64,000 nucleotides of DNA from Rhodococcus sp. ARC_M5. GTDB taxonomy: Bacteria; Actinomycetota; Actinomycetes; Mycobacteriales; Mycobacteriaceae. The translations under genes and the position numbers were made by a program. This document shows, piece by piece, positions 35,157 to 44,872 of this stretch (position 1 is the first letter of the stretch; each line of letters begins with the position of its first letter). The notes below the pieces were generated by a model, which was not told the DNA's origin, searched no databases, and saw only the letters and a program-made list of their open reading frames with translations. The DNA lies in assembly GCF_022810405.1 (NCBI RefSeq), contig NZ_JALGQE010000007.1, positions 1-64,000 of the forward strand. The letters are read 5' to 3'.

Positions 35157-37069
35157 CCGACCTCGGCCACACTTCCGACAGCGAGCTCGAGCAGGCTGCG
35201 GCGGTACTGCTCGAGGGCGATGAGGTCGCCGAACAACGCGTTGTAGTCGTCGGGCTTCTCCACCGGCGACATGCGCTGCAGTTTCGATTTGAGTTCGGCC
35301 ACCTGCTGACCGACCCACACTTCCTGGAGCCGCGCGAGTACGCCCGAGATGTAGCGGGTGAGGGCGTCGTCGGCCACACGCATCGGGTCGACGGCCAACT
35401 CCGTCACCAACGACACGACTACGGCGTCCTTGGCCTGTTTGGCCACGGCGTCGACCCACTCCCCTCCGCCCAAGCCTGCAGCCGTACCGCCGGCAGCGGC
35501 CACTGCGTCGCGCACAGCCGAGTACGCCGGGTGGTGGAAGCTCTCCGGCGGCAGTGAATCGAATACCGTGCCGGCCATCGCAGGCATCTGCAGCACAGCT
35601 TTGAGAGCCTCCCGCTGCGGCCACAGCGACGGATCGGTGGGGTTGGGACGCGGGGGTCCCGTGGGAGCCTCCACGGGAGCTGCCTGCCGCTTCTCGAACG
35701 GGACACGCTTACCGCTGGTGTCGCCCCGGGCACCTTTCTTCGCCTCGTCGCGCACGCGGGCGAGCACCATCGCCGTGTCGTCCCAGCCGGTCCACCCGGC
35801 GAGCTGCCGGGCGTACTCGTCCCGAAGCGACGCATCCTTGATGCGAGCAACGACGGGGACCGTTCGCTTCAACGCTTCGACGCGCCCCTCGGGCGTGTCC
35901 AGATCATGTTCTCGCAGAAGCGATTTGACAACGAAGGCAAACATCGGAGTACGTCTGGCGACGAGATCGCGAACGGCGTTGTCGCCGGACTTCAGGCGCA
36001 GGTCGCACGGGTCCATACCGTCGGGGGCGACGGCCACAAACGTCTGACCGGCGATCTTCTGATCACCCTCGAATGCCTTCATCGCTGCGGCCTGGCCTGC
36101 GTCGTCTCCGTCGAAGGTGTAGATCACCTCTCCGCGGAAGTAGCTGTCGTCCATCATCAGTCGGCGCAGCATCGCCAGGTGGTCCTCGCCGAATGCGGTA
36201 CCGCACGATGCGACCGCTGTCTTGACGCCGGCCAGGTGCATCGCCATCACGTCGGTGTACCCCTCGACGATGACGGCCTGATGCGACTTCGCGATCTCCT
36301 TGCGCGCGAGATCCAGCCCGAACAACACCTGAGACTTCTTGTACAGCATGGTTTCCGGGGTGTTGATGTACTTGCCCGGCATCGTGTCGTCGTCGAACAG
36401 CTTGCGTGCGCCGAAGCCGATGACGTCTCCACTCTGACTGCGGATGGGCCACACCAATCGGCGCCGGAAACGGTCGATCGGCGTACCGCGTTTTCCGGGC
36501 GTCGCCAACCCCGCGTCGACGATCTCTTTGGCCTCGAAGCCCTTGCCCAGCAGGTGCTTGGTGAGGGTGTCCCAGCCGTCGGGTGCGAAACCGCAGCCGT
36601 AGGCGAGCGCGGCATGGCCGTCGAAATTGCGTTCGGTCAGGTAGTCCCGCGCAGCCTGGGCGTCGGGACCACTGAGCCTGCCCGCGTAGAACTCCTGCGC
36701 TGCCGCGTTGGCGGCGATCAAGCGCGCTCGGGTGCCACGATCACGTTGAACCGATGGCCCGCCGCCCTCGTAGGAGATCGAGTAATTCAGCCGGTCGGCG
36801 AGTTGCTCGACGGCCTCGACGAACGAGATGTGCTCGATCTTCTGGAGGAAGGAGTAGGCGTCACCGCCCTCGCCGCAGCCGAAGCAGTGATAGTGACCGT
36901 GGTTGGGGCGAACGTGGAACGACGGTGATTTCTCGTCGTGGAAGGGACACAACCCCTTCATGGAGTCGCCGCCCGCGCGCTTGAGCGAGACGTAGTCGCC
37001 CACGATGTCTTCGATCCGTGTGCGTTCGCGAATGGCGGCGATGTCGCGTTCAGGAATTCGGCCGGCCAC
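35153..37069 (-). CDS. dnaG: DNA primase
   Basis: A 638-residue primase that makes RNA primers for the replication fork. The N-terminal zinc ribbon has ligands C41, H44, C62 and C65 (CPFHDEKSPSFHV and HCFGCGEGGD). The TOPRIM catalytic core is seen in VIVEGYTDVMAMHLAG and YTFDGDDAG. The C-terminal domain binds the DnaB helicase and has a proline-rich linker before it. The next gene upstream, dgt, is on the same strand with a 42-base gap. Confidence 0.96.
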   Translation of the reverse strand: MAGRIPERDIAAIRERTRIEDIVGDYVSLKRAGGDSMKGLCPFHDEKSPSFHVRPNHGHYHCFGCGEGGDAYSFLQKIEHISFVEAVEQLADRLNYSISYEGGGPSVQRDRGTRARLIAANAAAQEFYAGRLSGPDAQAARDYLTERNFDGHAALAYGCGFAPDGWDTLTKHLLGKGFEAKEIVDAGLATPGKRGTPIDRFRRRLVWPIRSQSGDVIGFGARKLFDDDTMPGKYINTPETMLYKKSQVLFGLDLARKEIAKSHQAVIVEGYTDVMAMHLAGVKTAVASCGTAFGEDHLAMLRRLMMDDSYFRGEVIYTFDGDDAGQAAAMKAFEGDQKIAGQTFVAVAPDGMDPCDLRLKSGDNAVRDLVARRTPMFAFVVKSLLREHDLDTPEGRVEALKRTVPVVARIKDASLRDEYARQLAGWTGWDDTAMVLARVRDEAKKGARGDTSGKRVPFEKRQAAPVEAPTGPPRPNPTDPSLWPQREALKAVLQMPAMAGTVFDSLPPESFHHPAYSAVRDAVAAAGGTAAGLGGGEWVDAVAKQAKDAVVVSLVTELAVDPMRVADDALTRYISGVLARLQEVWVGQQVAELKSKLQRMSPVEKPDDYNALFGDLIALEQYRRSLLELAVGSVAEVG

Positions 37070-37111
37070 GAAGGGCAGTCTAGTCCCGATCCGAGACGGG
37101 TTTCGAATCGA

Positions 37112-38386
37112 TCAACCCCAGCTGGCCTGAGCTCCGAGTGACCGCTTGTCGATCAGTTCGAGCCTGCTCTCGGTGTACGACGCGATCTGGTCGACGACCA
37201 CTCGGGTCCGTTCCGCGTCGCTGTCGGCCCGTTGCCATGCCGGCACCAGGATGGGGTCCAGTTCGCCCGGAGCCGAGCGCATCAGCCACTCGGCGACGCG
37301 GTGGATACGGTCGCGTTGACGCTCCTGGCGAATCTTGTGGCCGGCGTCGGACATCACGTACCGCAGTGCCATGGTCTTGAGCAATGCCACCTCCGACCCG
37401 ACGATCGACGGCACCACCAGATCGGCGTCGTATCGGCTCAGTGGCGCGGTGCCGTATTTCTCGTGGGTGCCCTCGATGGCAGCGGTGGCGAAGCGGCCGA
37501 CGAGCTCACTGGTCATGTGCTTGAGCGCGACGGATGCGGCGAGCGTGCCGTCGTAGCGTCCGACGGCGATGACGACGGGCATCCTCGACAGTCGGTTCGC
37601 GGCCTCGATCAGTTCGTCGACGTCGAGTCCGCGAAATTCCGAGACGCCGAGTTCGGCCAGGGCGCGTTGCTCGATCGGATCGGACAGCGCACGCAAGTCG
37701 ATTCGGGCGTCGATCACACCGTCCTCGACGTCGTGCACCGAGTACGCCACGTCGTCGGACCAGTCCATGCTCTGCGCTTCGAGGCACTTGTGCTTCTCGG
37801 GCGCGCCGTTGCGCACCCAATCCAGAATGGCCGAGTCGTCGTCGTAGGCACCGAATTTCGCTCCGGGTGCGGGCCTGATCCATGGGTACTTGGTCGCCGC
37901 ATCCAGCGAGGCTCGGGTCAGGTTGAGCCCCACACTGCGGCCGTCCGCGTCGAGGATCTTCGGCTCCAGACCGGTCAGAATGCGCAGGTTCTGCGCGTTG
38001 CCCTCGAAGCCGCCGCAATCCTGGGCCACTTCGTCGAGGGCGCGTTCACCGTTGTGGCCGTACGGCGGGTGGCCGATGTCGTGCGCCAGACCGGCAAGGT
38101 CGACCAGATCGGGGTCGCTACCCAGGCCTTCGGCGATGCTGCGGCCGATCTGCGCCACTTCGAGCGAGTGCGTCAGCCGCGTACGCGGGGTGTCTCCGTC
38201 TCGAGGTCCGGTGACCTGCGTCTTGTCCGCGAGCCTGCGCAAGGCCGCGCAGTGCAACACGCGCGCACGATCGCGAGCGAAGGCGCTTCGATGCGAGGCG
38301 TTGTCCGCCCCGGCCCGCAAGCCCGCGGTCTTCGGGGCTTCGGTGACGAATCGTTCGACGTCGTGCGCCGAGTAGGTGCCGGTCAT
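37112..38386 (-). CDS. dgt: dGTP triphosphohydrolase
   Basis: A 424-residue HD-domain enzyme that splits dNTPs to nucleoside and tripolyphosphate. The metal ligands are visible: H73 ([12 protein letters not shown]), H102-D103 ([16 protein letters not shown]) and a later D in [15 protein letters not shown]. It carries the dgt-specific R-TRLTHS stretch. It directly follows the YdcF-like gene on the minus strand with no intergenic base, and leads to dnaG, as in mycobacteria. Confidence 0.94.
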   Translation of the reverse strand: MTGTYSAHDVERFVTEAPKTAGLRAGADNASHRSAFARDRARVLHCAALRRLADKTQVTGPRDGDTPRTRLTHSLEVAQIGRSIAEGLGSDPDLVDLAGLAHDIGHPPYGHNGERALDEVAQDCGGFEGNAQNLRILTGLEPKILDADGRSVGLNLTRASLDAATKYPWIRPAPGAKFGAYDDDSAILDWVRNGAPEKHKCLEAQSMDWSDDVAYSVHDVEDGVIDARIDLRALSDPIEQRALAELGVSEFRGLDVDELIEAANRLSRMPVVIAVGRYDGTLAASVALKHMTSELVGRFATAAIEGTHEKYGTAPLSRYDADLVVPSIVGSEVALLKTMALRYVMSDAGHKIRQERQRDRIHRVAEWLMRSAPGELDPILVPAWQRADSDAERTRVVVDQIASYTESRLELIDKRSLGAQASWG

Positions 38387-39169
38387 CTACTGGCCCGCCG
38401 TGTAGGAGAAGTCTGCCGTGAAGTGGGTCAACTGATACCAGAGCAGAGCGCCTGTCTCCCTGGCGATTCCGTGTGCCTGCGATTCTCTGGTGTAGACGGC
38501 CGGACCGGTGCGGGTGGGCGAGGTCCAGGCGTCGAGGCCTGCGTCACGCGCCATGGTTCTGGTGCGCAATGAATGCCACGGGTCGCTGACCAGCACCACC
38601 GACGACTTGCCCTGTTCTTGCAGTGTGTTGCTCACGGCCTCGATACTCCGGAGGGTGTCCGAGCCCGTCTCGACGGCGGTGATGGCGTCGGCGGGCACTC
38701 CCTGCTCGATCAGATAGTTTCGGCCCGACGCCGCCTCGGTGAACAGGTCGCCCTCCTGCTTGCCACCGACGGTGACGATCTCGGGGGCGATTCCCTGCTC
38801 GTACAGTGACGCGGCCTGGGACAGACGGGCCTCGAACACGGTCGAGGGTGTGCCGCTGTACTGCGCCGCACCGAGCACCACGATGGCGTCCGCCTTGGAG
38901 TAGTCGTCGATGCGCGCCACCTGCCATACCCGCACCGCTGTTCCTGCGACCAGTACCAACGCCATCAGCACCACTCCCGCGACCAGCCGACCGGTCCAGC
39001 GTCCGAGCGTTCCGAAGAAGCCGAGGCGCTCGGGACCGGGGTCCGGGGCATACCGATCGTCGTACGGATCGCCGTACGAATCTCGGTCGAGAGTTGAGTT
39101 CACCCCTCGAGTTTGCCAGGCCCGCGCTTCTTCGGCGGTCACGGCGCGCCTCGAACGAGCTACAGCCAC
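38387..39169 (-). CDS. YdcF/DUF218 family membrane protein
   Basis: A 260-residue protein with an N-terminal cytoplasmic tail, one membrane helix (RLVAGVVLMALVLVAGTAVR) and an extracytoplasmic DUF218 domain recognisable from KADAIVVLGAAQYSGTPS and VSDPWHSLRTRTMARDAG. SanA/YdcF relatives take part in envelope barrier functions; the activity is unknown. The GTG start has GAGG seven bases upstream and overlaps the response-regulator stop by ten bases; a GTG at 39103 is an alternative. It ends exactly where dgt begins. Confidence 0.82.
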   Translation of the reverse strand: MAVARSRRAVTAEEARAWQTRGVNSTLDRDSYGDPYDDRYAPDPGPERLGFFGTLGRWTGRLVAGVVLMALVLVAGTAVRVWQVARIDDYSKADAIVVLGAAQYSGTPSTVFEARLSQAASLYEQGIAPEIVTVGGKQEGDLFTEAASGRNYLIEQGVPADAITAVETGSDTLRSIEAVSNTLQEQGKSSVVLVSDPWHSLRTRTMARDAGLDAWTSPTRTGPAVYTRESQAHGIARETGALLWYQLTHFTADFSYTAGQ

Positions 39170-39768
39170 CCTCGATCCTCGGCCACGCGGACCGCCTCGG
39201 CCCGGGTGCTGGTACCGGTCTTTCCGATCGCCGACGACAGATGATTGCGCACCGTCCCCTCCGACAGGTGCACCGTGGCAGCGATGGAGCCGGCCGTCCC
39301 TCCCTGCGCTGCGGCGCGGAGAACTTCCTGCTCACGAGCCGTGAGCGGAGAAATGCCGTCCGTCAGAGTCTCGGTTGCCAGCGTCGGATCGACGACCCGG
39401 AGCCCCATGTGCACCCGCCGAACAGCGTCGGCCAGCTGCTTGGCTGGAGTGTCCTTGACCACGAAACCCGACGCACCCGCATCGATCGCGCGGCGCAGGT
39501 AACCCGGTCTGCCGAACGTGGTGACAATCAGCACCCTCGACTCGGGAGCGACCAAAGCCAGTTCGGCGGCGACGTCGATACCGTTCTTGCCGGGCATCTC
39601 GACGTCGAGCAGCACGACGTCGGGTCGATGTTCCAGTACGGCAGCGATCACTTCGTCCCCGCGTCCCACCTCGGCGACAACGTCCAGATCGTGCTCGAGA
39701 CCCAGCAGTGCTGCGAGCGCGCCCCGCACCAGCGCCTGATCGTCGGCCAACAGCAGTCTGATGCTCAT
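39160..39768 (-). CDS. NarL/LuxR-type response regulator
   Basis: A 202-residue two-component regulator. The receiver has acidic D9-D10, phospho-acceptor D54 in VVLLDVEMPG, and a lysine in FVVKDTP. The LuxR HTH follows (LTAREQEVLRAAAQGGT and GTVRNHLSSAIGKTG). The start ATG overlaps the kinase stop by four bases. It should control the linked ABC exporter. Confidence 0.93.
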   Translation of the reverse strand: MSIRLLLADDQALVRGALAALLGLEHDLDVVAEVGRGDEVIAAVLEHRPDVVLLDVEMPGKNGIDVAAELALVAPESRVLIVTTFGRPGYLRRAIDAGASGFVVKDTPAKQLADAVRRVHMGLRVVDPTLATETLTDGISPLTAREQEVLRAAAQGGTAGSIAATVHLSEGTVRNHLSSAIGKTGTSTRAEAVRVAEDRGWL

Positions 39769-40880
39769 TCCGCCGAAACCTCCACTCCGAAACCACCGGT
39801 CGACACCCGAGCGATCGTCAGTGAACCACCCGATGCCATCACTCGTTCACCGAGACCGCGAAGGCCGTTGCCACCGTTGTCGCTGCCGCCCTCGGCAGGT
39901 CCGACTCCGTCGTCGACGATCGAGATGCTCGACGCCGTCAGCGTCACCCGGCAGTGCCGTGCGCTCGAGTGTCGAACCACGTTGGTCACCGCTTCCCGAA
40001 GTACCCAACCGAACAGTTCTCGGTGTCGCAGCGGCACCACGTCGGCATCGCCGGGAAGGTCGGCCTCGATTCCCGCAGCGTTCAAAGCCGTACGTGCACT
40101 GGGCAGTTCGGTGCCTATATCGATCTGCCGCATTCCGCCGACGGTGCTGCGAACGTCCGCAAGCGCTTGCCGCGCAAGGGTTTCCAGTTCGGCGATCTCG
40201 ACGGCAGCTCGGGCGGGGTCGATCTCGATGAGCCTGCCGGCCAGTTCGCTCTTGACGGTGATGACGGTCAGGGAATGGCCGAGGATATCGTGCACGTCTC
40301 GGCTCATGCGCTCGCGCTCGGCCACGATGGCCAGGTCTGCCAATTGCTGCCTGGCCACGGCCAATTCGTGATTGCGTTGGAACACCTGGGTGATGCCCCA
40401 GGCCGCGGCCGCGCTGATCAGCAGCTGAAACGCGAAGAAGGTGTCGGGCTCCCAGGACGAGACGAAGCGTGGCACCGCCTCGACGAGTGCGACCATCACC
40501 ACCACCAACGCCCACGCTTGCCTGACCGGCAGGGTCATCATGGCCAGCACTGCGATATAGACGGTGGCACCGAATGCAGTGGTGTCGATCGACAGGCTCA
40601 TGAACACGGTCAGGGTGATCATGACCCCGAGCGCGATCCACGCCTGCGAAGTAGGCAGTGGCTTTCCTCGGCGGAGTCCGGTGCGGAAGCGCCAGAAGGT
40701 GGACGTGAACACCACTCCGAAGGCAACGATCGTCATGACCCCGGCAACCTTCGCCGGCGTGTGTTCCAGAGCGAGGATGTCGTTCAACGGGTAGATCAGG
40801 TACACCAGCCAGATGGCTCCGAACATCCAGCCGAACCGCCAGATCCGTCCCTCGGGAAGGTCGGCGGTGAGCGTGGTCAT
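39765..40880 (-). CDS. DesK-type sensor histidine kinase
   Basis: A 371-residue membrane kinase with about five to six helices in the first 170 residues, a short coiled coil, the HisKA_3 phospho-acceptor in SRDVHDILGHSLTVI, and an HATPase domain (REAVTNVVRHSSARHC, NGLRGLGERV). It phosphorylates the downstream response regulator. The ATG giving MTTLTADLPEG was preferred; a GTG at 40934 overlaps the upstream ABC permease stop by eight bases and is also possible. Confidence 0.9.
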   Translation of the reverse strand: MTTLTADLPEGRIWRFGWMFGAIWLVYLIYPLNDILALEHTPAKVAGVMTIVAFGVVFTSTFWRFRTGLRRGKPLPTSQAWIALGVMITLTVFMSLSIDTTAFGATVYIAVLAMMTLPVRQAWALVVVMVALVEAVPRFVSSWEPDTFFAFQLLISAAAAWGITQVFQRNHELAVARQQLADLAIVAERERMSRDVHDILGHSLTVITVKSELAGRLIEIDPARAAVEIAELETLARQALADVRSTVGGMRQIDIGTELPSARTALNAAGIEADLPGDADVVPLRHRELFGWVLREAVTNVVRHSSARHCRVTLTASSISIVDDGVGPAEGGSDNGGNGLRGLGERVMASGGSLTIARVSTGGFGVEVSAE

Positions 40881-40926
40881 GCCGCCCACGGTATCTCTGT
40901 GGGCGACATGATCAGTGGTTTCGGTC

Positions 40927-41730
40927 TCAGGCACGCGTGGTGTCTCTTCGGAACAGCAACGCAGCTCCCGAGACGAACACCGTCGCCCACACCGCCAGAT
41001 TGATCACGGCGATCAGCAACGTTCCGGTTTCGGTCCCGGCGAACGCGGCCCTGGACACGGTGGCCAGCCCGTAGAGCGGGGTGAACTGGGCCAGCATCGG
41101 GAACCAGCCGCTGTCACCGAGGGGAACGAAGAGTCCGCCCGCCAACGCCAGGAACGCCAGCACGGGTCCGAGAATCTGCATCACGTTCTCCGACGGCAGC
41201 AGGTAGCCCATGAACAGTCCGAACGCGGCGAACACCGCCGAGCCGATCCAGCCGATCAGACCGCTGACGATCCACACCCAGATCGGCATGTCCGCCCCGA
41301 GGAACTTCGCGACGACGAACACCACGACGATCGAGGCTGCACCCATCGTCATGGCCACGAGGACCTTGGTGACGATGTAGGCGACCGGCTTCAGCGGGGT
41401 CAACCGCAACTGTCGGCTCCACCCTTGCGCCCGCTCGACCGAGACCATCGCTCCCCCACTGGTGGTGGCGAGCATCGCTCCGTAGACGGCCATGCTGATG
41501 GCGATGTAGCCGGTGACGTTGCCGTGCGCGAAAGGGTAGTCGGTTCTGTAGTCGGACTGTGTGCCGAAGATGACGAAGAACACCGGCGGCATCACCAAGG
41601 TGAAGATCAGAGTTCGCTTGTTTCGGAAGAGCCTGCGAATCTCGAGTCCGAGAAAGGTCGGCGAGAAGCCGCCCCAGGCAACAGCTCTGGCAGAGGTACG
41701 GGTGGTCGTGGACGGCGTGGTCGTGGTCAT
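40927..41730 (-). CDS. ABC-2 type transporter permease
   Basis: A 267-residue six-helix permease of the ABC-2 (DrrB/NodJ-like) group, with IRRLFRNKRTLIFTLVMPPV as the N-terminal interfacial segment and helices around residues 35-55, 60-85, 105-130, 140-165, 175-195 and 235-255. Its ATG overlaps the stop of the ATPase gene (ATGA). Longer frames upstream are shadows of the ATPase gene. It forms an exporter with the ATPase. Confidence 0.92.
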   Translation of the reverse strand: MTTTTPSTTTRTSARAVAWGGFSPTFLGLEIRRLFRNKRTLIFTLVMPPVFFVIFGTQSDYRTDYPFAHGNVTGYIAISMAVYGAMLATTSGGAMVSVERAQGWSRQLRLTPLKPVAYIVTKVLVAMTMGAASIVVVFVVAKFLGADMPIWVWIVSGLIGWIGSAVFAAFGLFMGYLLPSENVMQILGPVLAFLALAGGLFVPLGDSGWFPMLAQFTPLYGLATVSRAAFAGTETGTLLIAVINLAVWATVFVSGAALLFRRDTTRA

Positions 41731-42641
41731 CGGATGCTCCCGGCGAGGTCGTTTTGTGAGTCGGTGGTCAGGGCGAGGAATGCGTCTTCGAGGTTGCGCG
41801 AGACGATTTCCAGATCGGTCGCGTGCGCTTCGTCGAGTAGGTACCGAGCCACCGCGTCGGAGTCGCGGCCGTGCACGATCACCCGATCGCCGCGAGTCTC
41901 GACGCGGTCCACCCCCGGCAGAGCCAGCAACACCGACTGGTCGACGCCGGGCAGCGTGGCGGTGACGGTGCGTCCTGCAGCCAGGTTCTTCACCTCGGCG
42001 GCGCTGCCGTCGGCGACGATCTTGCCGTGCCGCACCAGCACGATACGGTCCGCATAGGCGTCGGCTTCGTCGAGATAGTGCGTAGCGAACAGCACCGTTC
42101 GGCCGGTACTGGCGTCCTGGCGGATGGCGTTCCAGAAGTCGCGACGCCCTTCCACGTCCATGCCGGTGGTCGGCTCGTCCAGCACCAGCAGATCCGGGTC
42201 GGGCAGCAATGCGAGCGCGAACCGCAATCGCTGCTGCTGCCCGCCGGAGCATTTGGCCACTCGGCGATCGCCGATCTCGGCGATACCGGCCCGGGTGAGA
42301 ACCTCCTGCACCGACCGGGTTCGGGCGAACAGCACCGAGGTCAGCTCGACGGTTTCGCGGACGGTCAGGTCGCGAAGCAGACCGCCGGTCTGCATGACGG
42401 CCGAGATGCGGCCCTGGGCGATGGCGTCGGCGGGCGTGCCCCCGAACACCGACACCGACCCGGTGGTGGGTGTTGCCAGCCCGAGCATCATGTCGATGGT
42501 GGTCGTCTTTCCCGCTCCGTTGGGTCCGAGAAATGCGACGACCTCGCCCGGTTCGATGGACAGGCTGAGCCCGTCGACCGCCCGGACCGAGCCGTAGGTC
42601 TTGGTGACGTCTCGTAGTTCGACTGCCGTTGTTGTGGTCAT
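41727..42641 (-). CDS. ABC transporter ATP-binding protein (DrrA-like)
   Basis: A 304-residue ATPase: Walker A GPNGAGKTT, signature SGGQQQRL (first residue pair preceded by KC), Walker B LLVLDEP, and the H-loop in VLFATHYLDEAD. A ~75-residue C-terminal domain is typical of antibiotic exporters. The ATG giving MTTTTAVELRD was chosen. It heads the four-gene cluster ATPase-permease-kinase-regulator, divergent from the TPM-domain gene. Confidence 0.93.
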   Translation of the reverse strand: MTTTTAVELRDVTKTYGSVRAVDGLSLSIEPGEVVAFLGPNGAGKTTTIDMMLGLATPTTGSVSVFGGTPADAIAQGRISAVMQTGGLLRDLTVRETVELTSVLFARTRSVQEVLTRAGIAEIGDRRVAKCSGGQQQRLRFALALLPDPDLLVLDEPTTGMDVEGRRDFWNAIRQDASTGRTVLFATHYLDEADAYADRIVLVRHGKIVADGSAAEVKNLAAGRTVTATLPGVDQSVLLALPGVDRVETRGDRVIVHGRDSDAVARYLLDEAHATDLEIVSRNLEDAFLALTTDSQNDLAGSIR

Positions 42642-42769
42642 GGGACTCACTCTGCTGCGGCCGGGCGGCTTCGACCTCGTTCGAGCGTCACGATTGCGAG
42701 GTGACAACTGTCATGCATCCACATCGACCTGCTCGATCTCTGCACCGCCCAGCCGGTAGATTTCAGGCC

Positions 42770-44803
42770 ATGGCAGTCCAGCACCGGCGGCACAGCAGCG
42801 CCACAGTCCCCAGGTCGGTCCATCGATTTCGTCGTCTCGCCGCTACGGGTGCTCTGACCCTGTTCGCGGCGGTTCTGCTCGCGCCGGGGGTTGCATCCGC
42901 CGAGGCTCCCTCGCGGCTGGCCACCCAGATCACCGACAACGTCCAGGCTCTGGACCCTGATTCGCTGGCCGAGGTGCAGACCTCGGTCGACGACCTCTAC
43001 GGCAGCAGCCAGCTTCGGTTGTGGGTCACCTACGTTGCGGATTTCGACAACCTGTCGGCCGCCGACTGGGCCGAGCAGACCGCGTCGAGAAGCGATCTCG
43101 GGCAGCGTGACGTCCTCCTCGCGGTGGCGACCGTGGACCGTTCGTACTACCTGGGCGTGAATACCGGACTGTCTCAGATCACCTCGTCAGAACAGGACGA
43201 CATCCGTGTCAACGACGTGGAACCCGCACTGCGCGAGGAGGATTGGTCCGGTGCCGCTATTGCGGCAGCCGGTGCACTCGGCGACGCGTATGCCTCGAGC
43301 GGCAGCGGCGGATCGTCGGCACCGTTGCTGATCGGTGTCGGCGTGCTGGCGGTGGCGGGCGGCGGAGCTGTCGTCTACTCCTCGCGTCGCAAGAAGGCCC
43401 GCGTCGCCGCCGAGGTCGAGGCCGTGGCGAACATCGACCCGAGCGACCCGGCCGCGCTGGCCGCCTTCCCGATCGACGTCCTCGATACCCGCGCCAAGGA
43501 AATTCTGATCGAGACCGACAATGCCGTGCGCGCCAGCGAAGAGGAATTGAACCTCGCGCGAGGCGAATTCGGCGATTCCGCGGCGGCACCGTTCATCGCC
43601 GCCCACGACAACGCCAAGAAAGCGTTGGCCTCTGCCTTCGAAATACGTCAACGCCTCGACGACGCCATTCCCGAAACTCCCGACCAACGACGCGCGATGC
43701 TCGTCGAGATCATCTCCTCGTGCGGGCAAGCCGATCGCGAACTCGATTCGCGGGTGGAGGAATTCGACGGATTTCGCGACCTGGTGATGAATGCCGAGTC
43801 GCATCTCGACGAGCTCACCCAGGCGATCATCGGGTTGACGGTGCGGATTCCGCAATCCGAAACCCTGCTCGCTCAACTGCATTCGGAATTCTCCGAGACC
43901 GCACTGAAATCGATAGCGGACAACGTCACGATGGCCAAGGACCGCCTCGCGCTGGCCGAGGACAACATCGAGGCCGGCCGCAAGGCGGCTGCGCTCCCGC
44001 CCGGTAAGCAGGGTCCGGCCGTCACTGCGATTCGGACGGCCGAACGAGCCGTCGATCAGGCCAAGACACTGCTCGACGGCGTCGACCACGCACGTGACGA
44101 CATCAGGCACGCCATCGCCACCCTGCCCGACGCCATCGCGGACGTCCGCCGCGACATCGAGCAGGCCGGCACATTGACCGAACACGGTGGTGCCGAGTTG
44201 CACTCGGCGGTGACTGCGGCGCAGACGGCGTTGCAGAACGCGGAGAAGGCCCAATCCTCGGATCCTCTGGGTAGCTATACCGCCCTCGCCGAAGCCGATG
44301 CCGAACTCGAGAAGATCGTGGACGAGGCATCGGCCGAGAAGGCTGCCGAAGACCAGCTGCGGGCTCGCCTCGAGCGCGATATCGCGGCCGCTCAGGCACA
44401 GATCACCGCAGCCGCGGACTACATCTCGACCCGTCGTGGCGGCGTCGGGGCCGACGCCAGAACACGCCTGTCCGAGGCCGAACGCCACCTCGGCGCGGCC
44501 CGGCAGCTCGAACCGGAGAACCCCGACGAAGCCCTCAAGCATGCGCATGCCGCCAGCCAATTGGCCTCGCGCGCATCGCAGATCGCCCAGTCCGATGTAC
44601 AGAACTGGGAGAACCGTCACGGTCCGCGCGGTGGCAGCAGCGGCGGCAACATCGCCGGCGCAGTGCTCGGCGGCATCCTGATCAACAGCGTCCTTCGCGG
44701 CGGCGGTGGCGGCGGTGGATTCGGTGGTGGCTTCGGTGGTGGCGGGGGCTTCGGTGGAGGTGGTGGGGGCGGCGGATTCGGCGGTGGCGGCGGCCGCTTC
44801 TAG
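42770..44803 (+). CDS. TPM-domain surface protein with coiled coil and Gly-rich tail
   Basis: A 677-residue exported protein. A signal peptide of about 44 residues (hydrophobic core ALTLFAAVLLAPGVASA) is followed by a TPM (TLP18.3/Psb32/MOLO-1) domain to about residue 165, a membrane helix (LLIGVGVLAVAGGGAVVY), a long acidic helical region of some 430 residues likely to form coiled coil in the cytoplasm, and a C-terminal tail of almost pure glycine and phenylalanine. The Gly/Phe tail may phase-separate or bind envelope partners. Similar proteins occur widely in mycolata; function unknown. Confidence 0.84.
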   Translation: MAVQHRRHSSATVPRSVHRFRRLAATGALTLFAAVLLAPGVASAEAPSRLATQITDNVQALDPDSLAEVQTSVDDLYGSSQLRLWVTYVADFDNLSAADWAEQTASRSDLGQRDVLLAVATVDRSYYLGVNTGLSQITSSEQDDIRVNDVEPALREEDWSGAAIAAAGALGDAYASSGSGGSSAPLLIGVGVLAVAGGGAVVYSSRRKKARVAAEVEAVANIDPSDPAALAAFPIDVLDTRAKEILIETDNAVRASEEELNLARGEFGDSAAAPFIAAHDNAKKALASAFEIRQRLDDAIPETPDQRRAMLVEIISSCGQADRELDSRVEEFDGFRDLVMNAESHLDELTQAIIGLTVRIPQSETLLAQLHSEFSETALKSIADNVTMAKDRLALAEDNIEAGRKAAALPPGKQGPAVTAIRTAERAVDQAKTLLDGVDHARDDIRHAIATLPDAIADVRRDIEQAGTLTEHGGAELHSAVTAAQTALQNAEKAQSSDPLGSYTALAEADAELEKIVDEASAEKAAEDQLRARLERDIAAAQAQITAAADYISTRRGGVGADARTRLSEAERHLGAARQLEPENPDEALKHAHAASQLASRASQIAQSDVQNWENRHGPRGGSSGGNIAGAVLGGILINSVLRGGGGGGGFGGGFGGGGGFGGGGGGGGFGGGGGRF

Positions 44804-44820
44804 TTTCTCGACATACGCAC

Positions 44821-44857
44821 GACAGGGCCCGATCTCACGAAGAGATCGGGCCCTGTC
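44821..44857. terminator. Bidirectional terminator hairpin
   Basis: A 16-bp perfect stem (GACAGGGCCCGATCTC with its complement) and a 5-base loop acgaa, located between the converging TPM gene and glyS. Its strength and symmetrical position indicate a shared terminator, although no long T-run flanks it. Confidence 0.85.
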
Positions 44858-44872
44858 GGTTATGTGAGGCTC

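Noticed and set aside
44690-44803. A short tandem repeat or CRISPR-like array
   Set aside because: The repeated GGT/GGC units encode the Gly/Phe tail of the TPM protein in frame; there are no spacers.
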